Source: Aphelocoma coerulescens | Taxonomy: Eukaryota > Chordata > Aves > Passeriformes > Corvidae | Assembly (NCBI RefSeq): GCF_041296385.1 | Contig: NC_091014.1 | Location: 51,664,078 to 51,728,077 of the forward strand | Direction of reading: 5' to 3' | Length of the DNA stretch: 64,000 nucleotides | Part shown: positions 23,200 to 34,500 of the stretch, in pieces | Numbering within the stretch: the first letter of the stretch is position 1 | Layout: the number at the start of each line of letters is the position of its first letter | The notes under the pieces: model-generated | What the model saw: only the letters and a program-made list of their open reading frames with translations | What the model was told of the DNA's origin: nothing | Database searches by the model: none | Translations under genes and position numbers: made by a program

Positions 23200-23521
23200 A
23201 GGACCCCAAGAAGAGGAATATGTGTTTATGGTTGATCCAGGAACTGAGAGATCAAGTTTAATTTAAATCCCCTGTGGGTGTGTGAAAGGGACTGACCAAA
23301 CTAGATTAATTGGAGTGAATGGGGAGGGATTTCATGCCCCCATAGTAGAACAAGTGAAAGTTTTAGGAAATGGTAAAGAAATAATACCTAGTTTTGTAAT
23401 AATACCAGAGGTTGGCACCAACTTGTTAGGGAGAGATCTACAAGTGCAGTTGGGGATTGGGGTAATTCCAAAGGAGGATAGAAGGGTGGTAAAACTATTT
23501 AAATTTACTATAGAAGATTAG
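23200..23521 (+). pseudogene. ERV aspartic protease, inactive
   Basis: Frame-consistent with retroviral protease. The catalytic triplet, normally Asp-Thr/Ser-Gly, reads Asp-Pro-Gly at 23234-23242, and a TAA follows at 23264. From 23282 the frame is open to 23521 and contains the conserved hydrophobic stretch ending in the NLLGRDLQ block, the usual C-terminal protease signature. Loss of the active-site hydroxyl residue and the stop make it non-functional. Confidence 0.8.
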
Positions 23522-23536
23522 AGGGAAATAAATCCA

Positions 23537-24070
23537 GTGGTGTGGGTGGCTAAAGATAAGAGAGGTGGGCTGAATATCTCTCCCCTGGAAATAAAATTGA
23601 AGGAAGGGAGCCAACCCGTCCATGTGAAACGGTATCCTTTATCTTTGGAAGGAAGAAGGGGATTACAAAATACAATTGAAGAACTTTTAAAGGATGGATT
23701 GTTAGAACCCTGCCTGTCCCTTGTAATACCCCTGTTTTACTTATCAGGAAACCAGATGGGACATACAGACTTGTTGAAGATTTGAGGAAATTAAATAAAC
23801 TTGTTCAAGTACACCACCCCGGTAGTCCCTAATCCGTGTACTTTACTAAGCAAGATTCCCCATAATCACATGTGGTTCATTGTAATTGACTTGAAAGATG
23901 CATTTTGGACATGTCCACTAGCAAAAAACAGCAGAGATATATTTGCCTTTGAATGGGAAGACCCCACTACTGGGAGAAAGCAACAGTTATGATGGACTTC
24001 TTTACCACGGGAATTTACAGAATCTCCAGATTTGTTTCGGCAAATTCTAGAACAGGTGGTTGAAGAGTCC
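23537..24070 (+). pseudogene. pol: ERV reverse transcriptase, N-terminal part only
   Basis: The gamma-type RT start is recognisable: an LKEGSQPVHVKRYPL block, then the LLKDGLLEPC block, and a frameshift near 23760-23800. Motif A follows, VIDLKDAF at 23882-23905 with both aspartates present, and then FAFEWEDP. A TGA lies at 23990. The sequence is cut at about 24070, before the YxDD motif C, by direct fusion to LTR-end sequence. RNase H, integrase and env are absent. Confidence 0.85.
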
Positions 24071-24108
24071 CTATTTAATTGTATCTAAAAATAAGTTCAT
24101 TTCTAACA
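24071..24108 (+). repeat. 38-base stub of the ERV 3' LTR
   Basis: Aligns with the last 39 bases of the 5' LTR (20191-20229), sharing ATTTAATTGTATCTAAAA and the terminal TAACA, and is followed at once by the TACC target duplication. It marks the true 3' edge of the provirus. The deletion joint with RT has a short CCC microhomology (RT '...gtccc' against LTR '...tgccc'). Confidence 0.8.
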
Positions 24109-24112
24109 TACC

Positions 24113-24472
24113 TTTCTATGAGAAGAGAGGCTGCTGGCTCTTACCTTAGTGTAATATCTATTTTTAATAGAATACTACGAGACAAGTGGTCTAAAATGTG
24201 TAGTCGGAATATTAGTGCATGATATTATAGTGTGATCTCTGTGACCTTTGCAGAAACGTGTTTGTGCAGCATATAGAGAAACTTGGATTCACTTTTTGGG
24301 AGGTCAAATAAAATTTAAGTGTTGACAGGTGGTTTGTTTTTTGGTTTTGTTGGTAACATTTCAACTGGTTTACTTTAAAATGTGCTAAACATTAGTATTT
24401 CTTAGTAGCAGTGTAATATGACAGTGATAAATTTTTACCTTCACAGTTCTTTCTGATTTTTTTTTTTTTAAG
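24113..24472. other. ATF7IP: End of ATF7IP intron 1 with splice acceptor
   Basis: Short AT-rich stretch between the ERV and the first coding exon. It closes with a long T tract (24457-24469) and an AAG acceptor at 24470-24472. Confidence 0.75.
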
Positions 24473-24479
24473 GGCTAAG

Positions 24480-25524
24480 ATGGATAGCACAGAGGAACCT
24501 CAGAAAAAAGTCTTTAAAGCACGAAAAACAATGAGAGTAAGTGATCGGCAACAACTTGAAGCTGTCTATAAGGTTAAAGAGGAGCTGTTGAAGACAACTG
24601 AAGTGAAACTGTTAAATGGAAAACATGAGAATGGAGATTCTGATGTAAATTCCCTTTTAAGCAATACAGACTGTATGGAAGACAAGAAAGAAATTAATGG
24701 CATGGTTGAGTTGTGTGTTAACTCTGAAGAAAGAAGAACAGCTTCTGATGAAATTAGTGAGGCCAAAAGCCCTGAGAGTAGGGCAGGAAACATAGTCAAT
24801 GACATAGAATCCAAACCTCTAATGCTGTCTTCAGAAAATGTTACTCCTGAGCAAGCTAAAGATACTGACATCGCAGTAAATCGCGAGGCTGAAAATGGAG
24901 TGGTTGGTAGCAATAAAGATAACTTCCATGAAGAAAATAGTAGAAAAGATCATTTGGACCAAAGAAAGAATGATATCCCGTTGGAAGGTGAAAGTAAATC
25001 AGTCTGTGATATTATTGAGTCTTCTGAAGAGAAGGGGGAAATGAATGATTTAACTGTTAATTCCAGTTCATCTGGTGAGGAAAAGAGGACTGAAAAAGTA
25101 ACTGTTGAAGAGGCTGTTGGAGAAGCAGCCATCTCTAGCAGTATGGAAGCTGACCAGGAAAAACAAGAAGGCAGTGCAGGACTTTCAGAATCCACTGTTC
25201 CGAAGACAATAGATGAGCCAAGTGAAACTATCTTGGACAATACTGACTGCATGGAAACAGATGAAATTATTCCAATTTTGGAAAAACTAGCCCCTGCTGA
25301 AGATGATCTGAGCTGTTTTTCTAAAAGTTCTCTGCTTCCAGTGGATGATACAGTCCCAGATTTAGAAGAGAAAATAGAAAACTGTTTGGGTTCACCATCC
25401 AAGCAGGAAAGCAATGAAAGTCTGCCAAAAGAGGCTTTCTTAGTGCTGTCTGATGAAGAGGATCCCTGTGATGAGAAGGAGGAACATGTTGAAGGAATAC
25501 TACCAAACAAGCCAAGTCTTCCAG
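24480..25524 (+). CDS. ATF7IP: ATF7IP coding exon 1 (residues 1-348)
   Basis: Starts seven bases after the splice acceptor and ends at CCAG|GTAAGA in phase 1. It encodes the highly conserved opening (KVFKARKTMRVSDRQQLEAV), then a long acidic, Ser-rich, mostly disordered region. The last part is again well conserved with mammals: METDEIIPILEKLAP and the LVLSDEED block at 321-328, which resembles a SUMO-interacting motif followed by acidic residues. The motif NTDCME occurs twice. The long SGD-type repeats I recall from the human protein are missing here. Antisense open frames across the exon are shadows. Confidence 0.97.
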
Positions 25525-28500
25525 GTAAGAATTTTCTAAATTGTTAGTTTCCATTGAAATTTGGGATTTTGTTCATTTCTTAGAGTGACACACTTGTGGC
25601 ATGTTTCTAAATCAAAAAGACAGTTTTACCCACCAGTAATGTTATGTAGCCTTAGTTTTCAAGGCTGGTATTTGAGGCCCAGGAAAAAAAAAAGATATTA
25701 GCACCAAAAAATGGTCATCTTTGAGATTTGGGTTGTTTTGATTTCTTTGTTTTGGGTTTTGGTTTTGTGGGGTTTTTTTGTTGTTTTCTTGTTGGTTTGA
25801 TTTGGGGATTTTTTTCATACTCTGCAAATTTGGGTGCAAACCTGGGTGAGGTAGTGGGTGGAAAAAGAGGAAAGATGAGTAATTGTCAGAGAGGGAACAG
25901 AAAGATTTGTGAGAAGAAAAATGCATTCATTTACTGCTCTCAAGAGGAAGAAAGGATTTCAGCTTTCTTTAACACGCAAATAAATGATAAGGAAAACATG
26001 CATGTAATCCAGGTGTGCCACAACTCCTGTTTTACCTTTTTTTTCCCCCTGAAAGACAGTATTGGAAAAGTTTAGTGAAAAATGCATGTCATGTATTGTT
26101 TTCATATCACGTAGCTTTCATTCATTTAACTCAGTGGTTTTTATCTAAGTTTTCTTCTATGACTATATCAACTGATTGATGCTTTTAAATGTTAAGTGTG
26201 GGATCTCTTCATGTAGTTAGCAGAACATTTTTGTAAATGAAACTGAATTAATGTCCTCTATAGTTTACTATTTCATACAGTTTTGTAAGCTTTTTTTCTT
26301 TTTGACAATGGGCAGTCGTTGTTATACTATTGCACTTCTGAAAATAGATTAATAATTCACAGATAAGTTGACACTGTTCTTTTATCTGTAATTAAGAAAG
26401 ATGATGTTTCAAATTATCTTGAGGTTGGAATTTTTTTGTTGGTTTTTTTCCTCTCCCTTTTCTCCCCCCATCCCCTCCATTGTTTAACTTTTATTAAATG
26501 ATTACCATAATAATGCAAGTTTGTTTAAATATGATTGACTGGGTAGAAATTTCATAGCTTAAACAAGATTCAGATTTTTTTAGTCTCTGGGAAGTTAGTA
26601 ACCATAGTTTCTTGAATCTTGTTTTACTGATGGTGAGACTGGCATTCTGAGTCATCAGTCTCTAAAACAGCTAGAGAAACAGAGATAAGAGCCAGCTTTT
26701 CAGCCCTGTTTTAGACTCCTTTCCTAATATTTACCTTTAAATTTAAGCTAGTTAAACAGAGATAAGGTAAGTTCCATTAGTTTCTGCTAAGGATCTTACT
26801 TAGGTGTTACCTGTTGTCAATGAGATTGAAAAAGTGATACCATTATTGTGCACTGTTGATACCATTGTGTGTTCCATTGTTCTGGAAGACTTAAAGTCTT
26901 CCAGAAACTATTGGAGGTGGGGAAAGCAGGGGGAAAGAAGGTTGTGTGTCAAAAATGTAGCGTGTTATGAGTCTCTGTTATGAAATGAACATTACAAATA
27001 CATTGATTATCTTTGTTCTCACTGCATTTTAAGCATTCTCTCGTAGAAGACATTAGGTTTACTTTTTTCATCCTTACACAATGAGAAAACACTCTGTGGT
27101 CACAGAGGAGTTTGCTATGGAGCAAAAAGACTGAAGTGAATATTAAATACTGGACTACAGTTTGCAGAAGTTTAAAATTAATATATCCAGCAATACTTTT
27201 TCAGATTTTTCACTTTGGTGACAAGACAAATTATTTTGACTAGTTGTTTTATTTATTGGCTAATAACAGTTTATGACTTCTACAGTTGTGTGGCAGTAAC
27301 TGAGACTGTTCATGAAATGAAAATTGGTCATTGTGATGTTCTGTCCTTAACCATCAACAAAGATAATAGCAGAGAGGTTGCATAGGGAGGAAACAGTTGT
27401 ATGAGAAAACAGGTAGTTACCTTATAAAGAGTAATTTTGGAAAGAATCTGTGAAAATTAAAACAGTGGAGACCATACAGAGATCATTTCAAGATGCTGTG
27501 TTGGAGAAACAGGTGCAAACTGCTCAGTTAAGAAGTAAGATTTCAAAAAGTTCAGATGAAAACCAGCATGGCTAAACAACAGTGAAACAATGGTGTCAGA
27601 AGACTTCAAATGGACAGATTAATAGAATGTCTTTTCCAAATGGAATATGAAATATAATAGCTATGTGGTCATAGATTTTTGTAATGAAAGGTCATACATC
27701 AGAAAACTCTGGAGCTTTTTGTGTAAGCAAACAAGCACATGACAAGGAAGCACAGAAACACATAATGGAAGCTTGTTTCATACACATATGTATGAAACAC
27801 ATAATGGAAGTTCATGGAATATATAATAAATTTTTTCAGGAAGTGCTACCATTTTTATCTTCAAGTTTTTTGTCTATTTAAGCATTTCCTAAACTGTATA
27901 ATTTTAAATGAGTAGTCCTAAATTGTGATACTTTGAATTACCAAGAAACTTCAAATTAAATTTCATATTTGCTAACCTAAGAAGAATCTAGGCCTTTTCT
28001 ACCATTATGGTTGAATTTGCCAATTGTAACTAGAGAAACATACTAGTGTTTTGTTACTGAAATTTTTATATTTTTATATAAAATTTATATTTTATATATT
28101 AAATCTTATAGGGAGAATTTATACTTTCTCCCTAAGTGGAAAAATAAGCTAAAATAATTTGTTGAGAACTTTAGCTACCTTAAAAATACATCATTTTGTT
28201 TCAGAGGTAACTGAAACATGTTACCCTCGTAATTACAGTTCAATTATTCTGATTTAAATGCTAAGCAAATTCAGAAGTAAGTCTTAATGTGTTGCATGAT
28301 AGTTCAAATTTTTGTTTTCAGGGTATCCCCTTATTTTTTTCATATCTGCATTCCCTTTTGTCATACTTATTTCTCTTGCCTTCCCTGACGTGTTTTTTCA
28401 TAAGTTTTCTAAATTCATTAGTCAAAATAGGACTGTTACGAGACTTTTGTAGGTCTGAGTAAGTGTCACATGGATTTTTTTCTTCTGTTTATAGAAGAGG

Positions 28501-31500
28501 TGGAGGGGGAAAGAAGAAAGGAGTGTGAAGATAAAGTAGGAGAAGAGGCCCACAAAGAAGAGGAGAAACAAATAGAGAAAAGTATGTAATGTTAAAACTA
28601 TTATGTTTCACTGGGTGGTAGGTGTTAGAAGCACAGAATCATTAGGTTTGGAAGGGACCTTTGATGATTACGTAGTCCAATGCCACTGTTAAAAACCAGG
28701 TCAACTAGAGACCAGTTTGCTCAGAACCATGTTCTTACAGGTTTTGAGTATTTCCACAGATGAAGATTCCACAAATTTCCAGTTTTGTGATTGCAGTGTT
28801 TGACCACCCTCACAGTAAAAAAGTTTTTATATGTGTTAGTGGAAATGCCTGTATTTCAATTTACATCCATTTCTCTTGTCCTGTCACTGCTACTCACTAA
28901 GAGTCTTGCTCTATCTGTTCATTCTCTACCTGTCTGGGTAATTTACACACATGATAAAATCTCCCCTAATGGCCTTCTCCAGTTGAACAATTCCAGCTCT
29001 TGATGAATCATGCAATCTCTAAAACATCTTGGCGACTCTACTCTGTACTCTCTCCGGTATGCTCACATATTTTTTGTATTTAGAAACCCAGAACTGGTCA
29101 AAAGACTCAAGGTTCAGGCTCACATTCCCTGGTTAGAGGGGAATAAGTACCTCCCTCAGCTTGCTGCCAGTACTCATTCTCAGGCAACCAAGAATGCTGT
29201 TGGCCTTCTTTGCCAACAGGGCACATTGATGGCCCATGTTCAACTTCATGGACGTGAAGGCCACCGGGGCTTTTTCTGCAAAGCTGTTTTCCAGCCAGTG
29301 AGTTCCCAGCCTGTACTAGTACATGGTTTTATTGCTACCCAAGCGTAGTACTTGGGCACTGCCTTTTTTTAAACTTCATGAGGTTCTTGTTTGCCCATTT
29401 CTCCAATTTGTCAGTGTGACCCCAAATGGTAGCATAACCGCTTAGGAGTGTACAGATCGCTCCTTCCAGTTTTGTATCACCTGCAAGTTGCTGCCTATAT
29501 CATCTTACCCCATCATCTAGGTCATGAATGAAGATGTAGTGTTGGTACCATTAGCATCTGCTGGTGTACATTACTGAGCTCCAGCTGGACAATGTGTCAA
29601 TAGTCACAGCTCCTGGAGCCCAACAGTTGAGCCTGTCCAATTATCTAGGCCATACGTCAGGACTTCAGGGATGTTTTGGGTGTCAGAAGCGTTACTAAAG
29701 ATGCTCTCCTATCATCCACCAAGACAGTGGTCTCACTGTAGAAGGCTATCAGGCTGATGATGCATGATTTCCCCTTGATAAATCCATTCTATTCCCCATC
29801 ACCACCTTCTTAATAGGCTTGGAGTTGATTCTATCCAGACTTACTTGCTCCATCACGTTCCCAGGGATTGAGGTAAGGTTGATAATCCTGTAGTTCCCTG
29901 GGTCCTTGTTAAATAATCTGAGGATTATTTAAAATCAGATGTCCCTTTTGTCCTCAAGAACCTGCTGGACACAGTGCCAGAAGCTGGAGGAGTGAATGAG
30001 GTCTCTTTGGTTTTTTTGTGCTTCATCACTGTGATGAAAATTCCTTTTATAATCTAGTTCTGTTTTGAGCCTCTTCTTTTGTTAGATTTTTACTTTCCTT
30101 CTTACCCAAGAAGTAAAAAAAAAAGTTTGAATGTTTTTTCAGTCAAGCGTTGGAGGTACAAATTAAAACTTAATTGCAGGTAAATACAGTTAATTGTTGG
30201 CACAGTTAAATGAGATGTAGTTTTATTTGGCTGGAATTCTAAGAAGCAGATTCGTTTTTCAGAAGAAGGTTTTGTTTTTCTTCTCAGAAGCCATGTTTCA
30301 TTATAGGATGGTAGGATGGTGCTGATAGGAGCAGGAAGAACTGGAGGGAAGTTCCAGAGAGGGCAGTGGTGGTACTTAGAACCATTTTGCATTTGGGGAA
30401 GTCATAGGGTGAATCACAAAGCAGAACTCACTGATTGGGCAGTAATGTACAGATACAAAAGGACTGGTTTTGTGCTTTGATGTCATCAAGCATGTTTTTC
30501 CAAAGGCATTCTTACTGGTTTAGAATGAAAAAGCTTAAACTGAGAACAACTTCATAGTAATCATGGCATTCTGAAGATACCTGTTTTTTAAGGAGTTCCT
30601 CATAAGCAGTTGTATCTATTGTTCCAGGTGAAGCATCAAAGAGAAAGCGTTCCAAATCTGACGACATGGACAATGTTCATTCTAAACATCGTCGGTACAT
30701 GGGAGAAGAGTATGAAGCAGAACTCCAAGTAAAAATTACAGCCAGAAAGGATGTTGACCAAAAATTGCAAAAGGTAGAATAGAGATGCAGAGCAAAGAAC
30801 ATAGACATGCACCTGTCACTTGGGTTACCATCTTTGAATTCTCTGTCCTTCCCCACACACTCTGTGTTCCCAGACACTTTCTCTTTTTTTGTGGTTGAAC
30901 GCTGGATGTAATTCAAATAACAAAGGTGCTTAATTCATATAAAGTACTCCACAGCCCTCCTTTTAAGAAGGGACCAAGTACCATTTGAAAACTATGCTGC
31001 AGGAGTTATATTTTAAATGTCTAAAATACTTGAAGTCTCATGTGACTCTAGACTGAAAATGAGTTATTTCACCATGGTGAAGTTTATATGTGATGCACTT
31101 CATTGTGTGCCTAGATTAAAAGAAAGGCTGTTTCCAAACAAGAGTGTAATCAACCTGGCATTTTGCAGATTTTTGTAGAGCTGTTAATAGCCTGACTGCG
31201 TGATTGCTGTATGAGGAGCCTATGGTCTTGAAGAAAAGAAAATTGTGCTGTTTTTCCATTAGTTAATTAGCATGTGTTGTAACTTCATTAATTTAGGATG
31301 GCAAAAACTAAACCACATTTGTAGCTTATTTATTTTCGTTTCCCAAGAAAACATTTTGCACTGCAATAGGTATAGAAGGGAGAAAAACATTAAATAATAA
31401 CTTCATCAAGTAAACTTTGTGAAAACCAGTCTTTTCTTCTTTTATTTTTAGTTTCTGCAAGAAAGGCAACAGTGCATTTTTGCTCGGGGAAAATACATCT

Positions 31501-34500
31501 CAGAAAAAAGTTTTTGTTAAATGTCCTTAGTTTCTATTCTTTGAATGCCAATGTCCCTCTCAGAAATAGAAAAGAAGAGCAATTAACTTGTGTAAACACT
31601 GCACTTTAAGAAAGTATCTTCTGTTGTTAAGGTTCTTTTTACATATAGCAAGGTTTTATACACTTATGATACTGCAAGGAAATGAATTTGTTGAATTAAT
31701 GGCAAACCATTTGTATTTTCCAAAATTATGTCAAACTTAGCTGTGCATCCCCATGCTTATTGCTGACTGTAGATTTATTTGATTGACAGGGCACAAGAGT
31801 TGTCATTGTTCTGTTTATAGCAGGATATTTGTTAAGAGTTGAGAATATCTTTATAGATGGTCTCCCAAATTTTGGGATTGCATTGTTGGTTTGTTTTTTT
31901 TTTTTTTAATATAACAATTTTGCAGATTATCCAGAGACTTTTAGAAGAAAAGCTTACTGCTTTACAGTGTGCAGTATTTGACAAGACTCTGGCAGACTTG
32001 AAAACTCGAATGGAGAAAGTAGAATGCAACAAGAGGCATAAAACTGTGCTTACTGAAATGCAGGTGAGTGTTTGTATGTTCAGCTGCATACTAGGTCAAA
32101 CTTGAAAATAACTTCCTCAATATTTAGTAGTAAGGTTCCAAGTTGCCAGTAGGGAAACCATTTTGACTCTGCAAGGGGAGGAGGTGCTTGGGGGAGCAGC
32201 AAACACTAATGTTCCTTTTGAGTTGTAAAACTGTGTTTTCCTACTCAGAAGGAGGGAAGCAACCAATTAATCATACAGAAACCCCAAAGTGGATCTTCCT
32301 TTTGGCGAACTGATTCATTAGCTGTTAGTAGACTGTTTTTCCACTCTTCTGTTCCACTTAGACATTTTTCCAAAAAATGCTAAATATGGAAATATCTACG
32401 GTCTTTATGAAGCTGGAAATTTGCTTAAAAATGGGAACATGCAGAAAGGAGAGGACAGTAGCACTGGACTTTGAATATTCTGCATCACACGTTGTTTCCC
32501 CAGAAAGTAAACAGTTGATGTGTTCTAGCAAGGAAGCAAATAGCTAGTGTTGAATGCAGCGTGCTTTCCTGCATTCTTTATAGAAAATATGTACATAGTG
32601 GTAACATGAGGAACATCACAAAATTCAAAGAATTTTGTACTGACAAAACAATTAAAAGCTTATGTCATAACAAGTTGAAACAATAAGGCCATTTTACTTT
32701 TTGCATTAAAAGAAATACACAGTTTGCCAGATCTATTCCCACGATACAACTCTTTCCTCTTGTTGCCCAAGACATTTTACGTAGACTTTTTAAGTGCTTT
32801 CTAAGATGCTTTCAATATACTTGTTTACCAGTATCTTTAGCCATCAACTAGAGTGTCAAGTTAATAACATTATATAAGGCTTTCATTGATGTAGTTTTGT
32901 GTGAACATGCAAGATGGATTCAGTTTGTGCAGTTGTGAATAGGAAGGAAAATAATTTGTCTCTAAGATACCTTGATTGTTATGCATACCTTTGTCATTCT
33001 GCTATAATATAGTTGAAAATAATAAATAGTTGTAGTGTATTTCAAGGAAGAATAATTTCCCTGATATGAAAATAGCCTTTGATTTGATATCTTAGTTATA
33101 TGTCTTTTAGTTTGTAAAATTTCTGTGATGGTTCTTGGGGGAATATTTATGGTTTTGTTTGTTTTCATCTTCTTCCTGTTTAGGCTAAAATTGCGAGATT
33201 GACAAAGCGGGTTGGAGCAGCCAAGGAGGACTTGAAGAAGAGACAGGAAGTAAGAACTAGATTAGTTGGGGTTTGGGTTTTTTTTTCTGAGTTAGCCTAA
33301 GCCTTGTATTGGAAAATAAAGAAAATGTATATGCAGAAAGATGTGACTTGTTTATTCAATGGCATTGACAAACCAGGCTTGTCTGGTTTCGTTAAAGAAG
33401 TCTTAACATCTGTTACGTCATTCTGATTTGTAGAGAAGTTTCTTTAGCTATTATTAGTGTGAAAACACCTTAAACTGTATGTAACTGAATCTAATTTACT
33501 TCAGTAGGAAGAGTACAGTGTAAATAAAAGTGAATTCCACTACCTTGATTCTGAGGGGGGAGAGGAGGAAGAGGAAAGAGAGGCTATAGGAGAGGGAGGC
33601 AGTAGGATCAAGGAGATTTTGGATAGTTGTAAAATATGTCAAATTCTTCTGTAATGTTGGCTTCAGAAAATGAATCTCTCACACAGCAGTGAATGGATAT
33701 GAAATAGAATGAAAGCATAACTTTGCAAGCTGACTTAGAGTTGTTTTGTTATGGCCTCTCTCTCTCATTCTGTGTAGAACGCAGCAAATGCACCTGCATC
33801 TCCAGGGAAAGCAGCAGCCGACACTGCAAACGTAAACAACGCCACATATCGGTGAGCAAAGCACACCACTGTGACTGTGTTAACATTTGCAATAGGGCAC
33901 TTCAGATACCTAATGTCACTGATAATTTCTGTATTTCCTTTTTTTTAAGTTAAAGTGTTCTTCCTTTTCCTTCATTGCTCTTCACTCGTAAAATTTGATT
34001 TGCTTTCACAGAAGTCATAAATTGACAGAATAGAATCCATTCTTGGGTAAATTTAGAGGTTGTTTAGCATCAGTTTCAGTGTTTAAAAAATTACGGATAA
34101 AAGTGGAAGTTTAATTTCAAGAACATGAAAATTCTCATGGTGCAAGGCAAACTTGGTGCAAGCACTTGAAAATTCATAAATAATTCTGTGCTTTTCTTTA
34201 GTGGGGGAATACCCAAAGTTAATTTCCTGAGAAGCAAAAAATGGGTTTAGAAAAGAAAATCTCAAAGAAAAGAGCAGCTGTAAAAGGGATTTTTTCACCA
34301 TTGTACTGTTCATAAATTGACCTTTTGTGGCTTATCAAGAGAAATGCCAACTGAAACTTCATTCCTTAGAAATGCTGGCACAGTGAGGCAAATGCTGGAG
34401 TCAAAGAGGAATGTAGGAGAGAGCACACCAGCAACTTTTCAAGCCCCTGTGAATCCAGGTAAGAAACTCCCTATGGACTATGAACACATTTCTTAAGAGT

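Larger units (their letters stand above)
19785..24112 (+). mobile_element. Class I (gamma-like) endogenous retrovirus, internally deleted
   Basis: A provirus with a complete 5' LTR, a primer-binding site, a leader, and remnants of gag, protease and the first part of reverse transcriptase, all in + orientation. It then jumps directly to the last 38 bases of a 3' LTR. A 4-bp direct repeat TACC (19785-19788 and 24109-24112) flanks the TGT...ACA ends, as expected for gamma-type integration, so both outer ends are original. The rest of pol, any env, the polypurine tract and nearly all of the 3' LTR are absent. Stops and frameshifts interrupt every reading frame. The element sits in sense orientation, ending about 370 bp upstream of the ATF7IP start codon. 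Confidence 0.9.

Noticed and set aside
24566..25510. Antisense open frames of 115 and 186 codons opposite ATF7IP coding exon 1
   Set aside because: Shadow of the Ser/Glu-rich coding strand; the + strand is clearly ATF7IP.
28791..29348. 70- and 112-codon + strand frames
   Set aside because: They read the antisense strand of a CR1 LINE.
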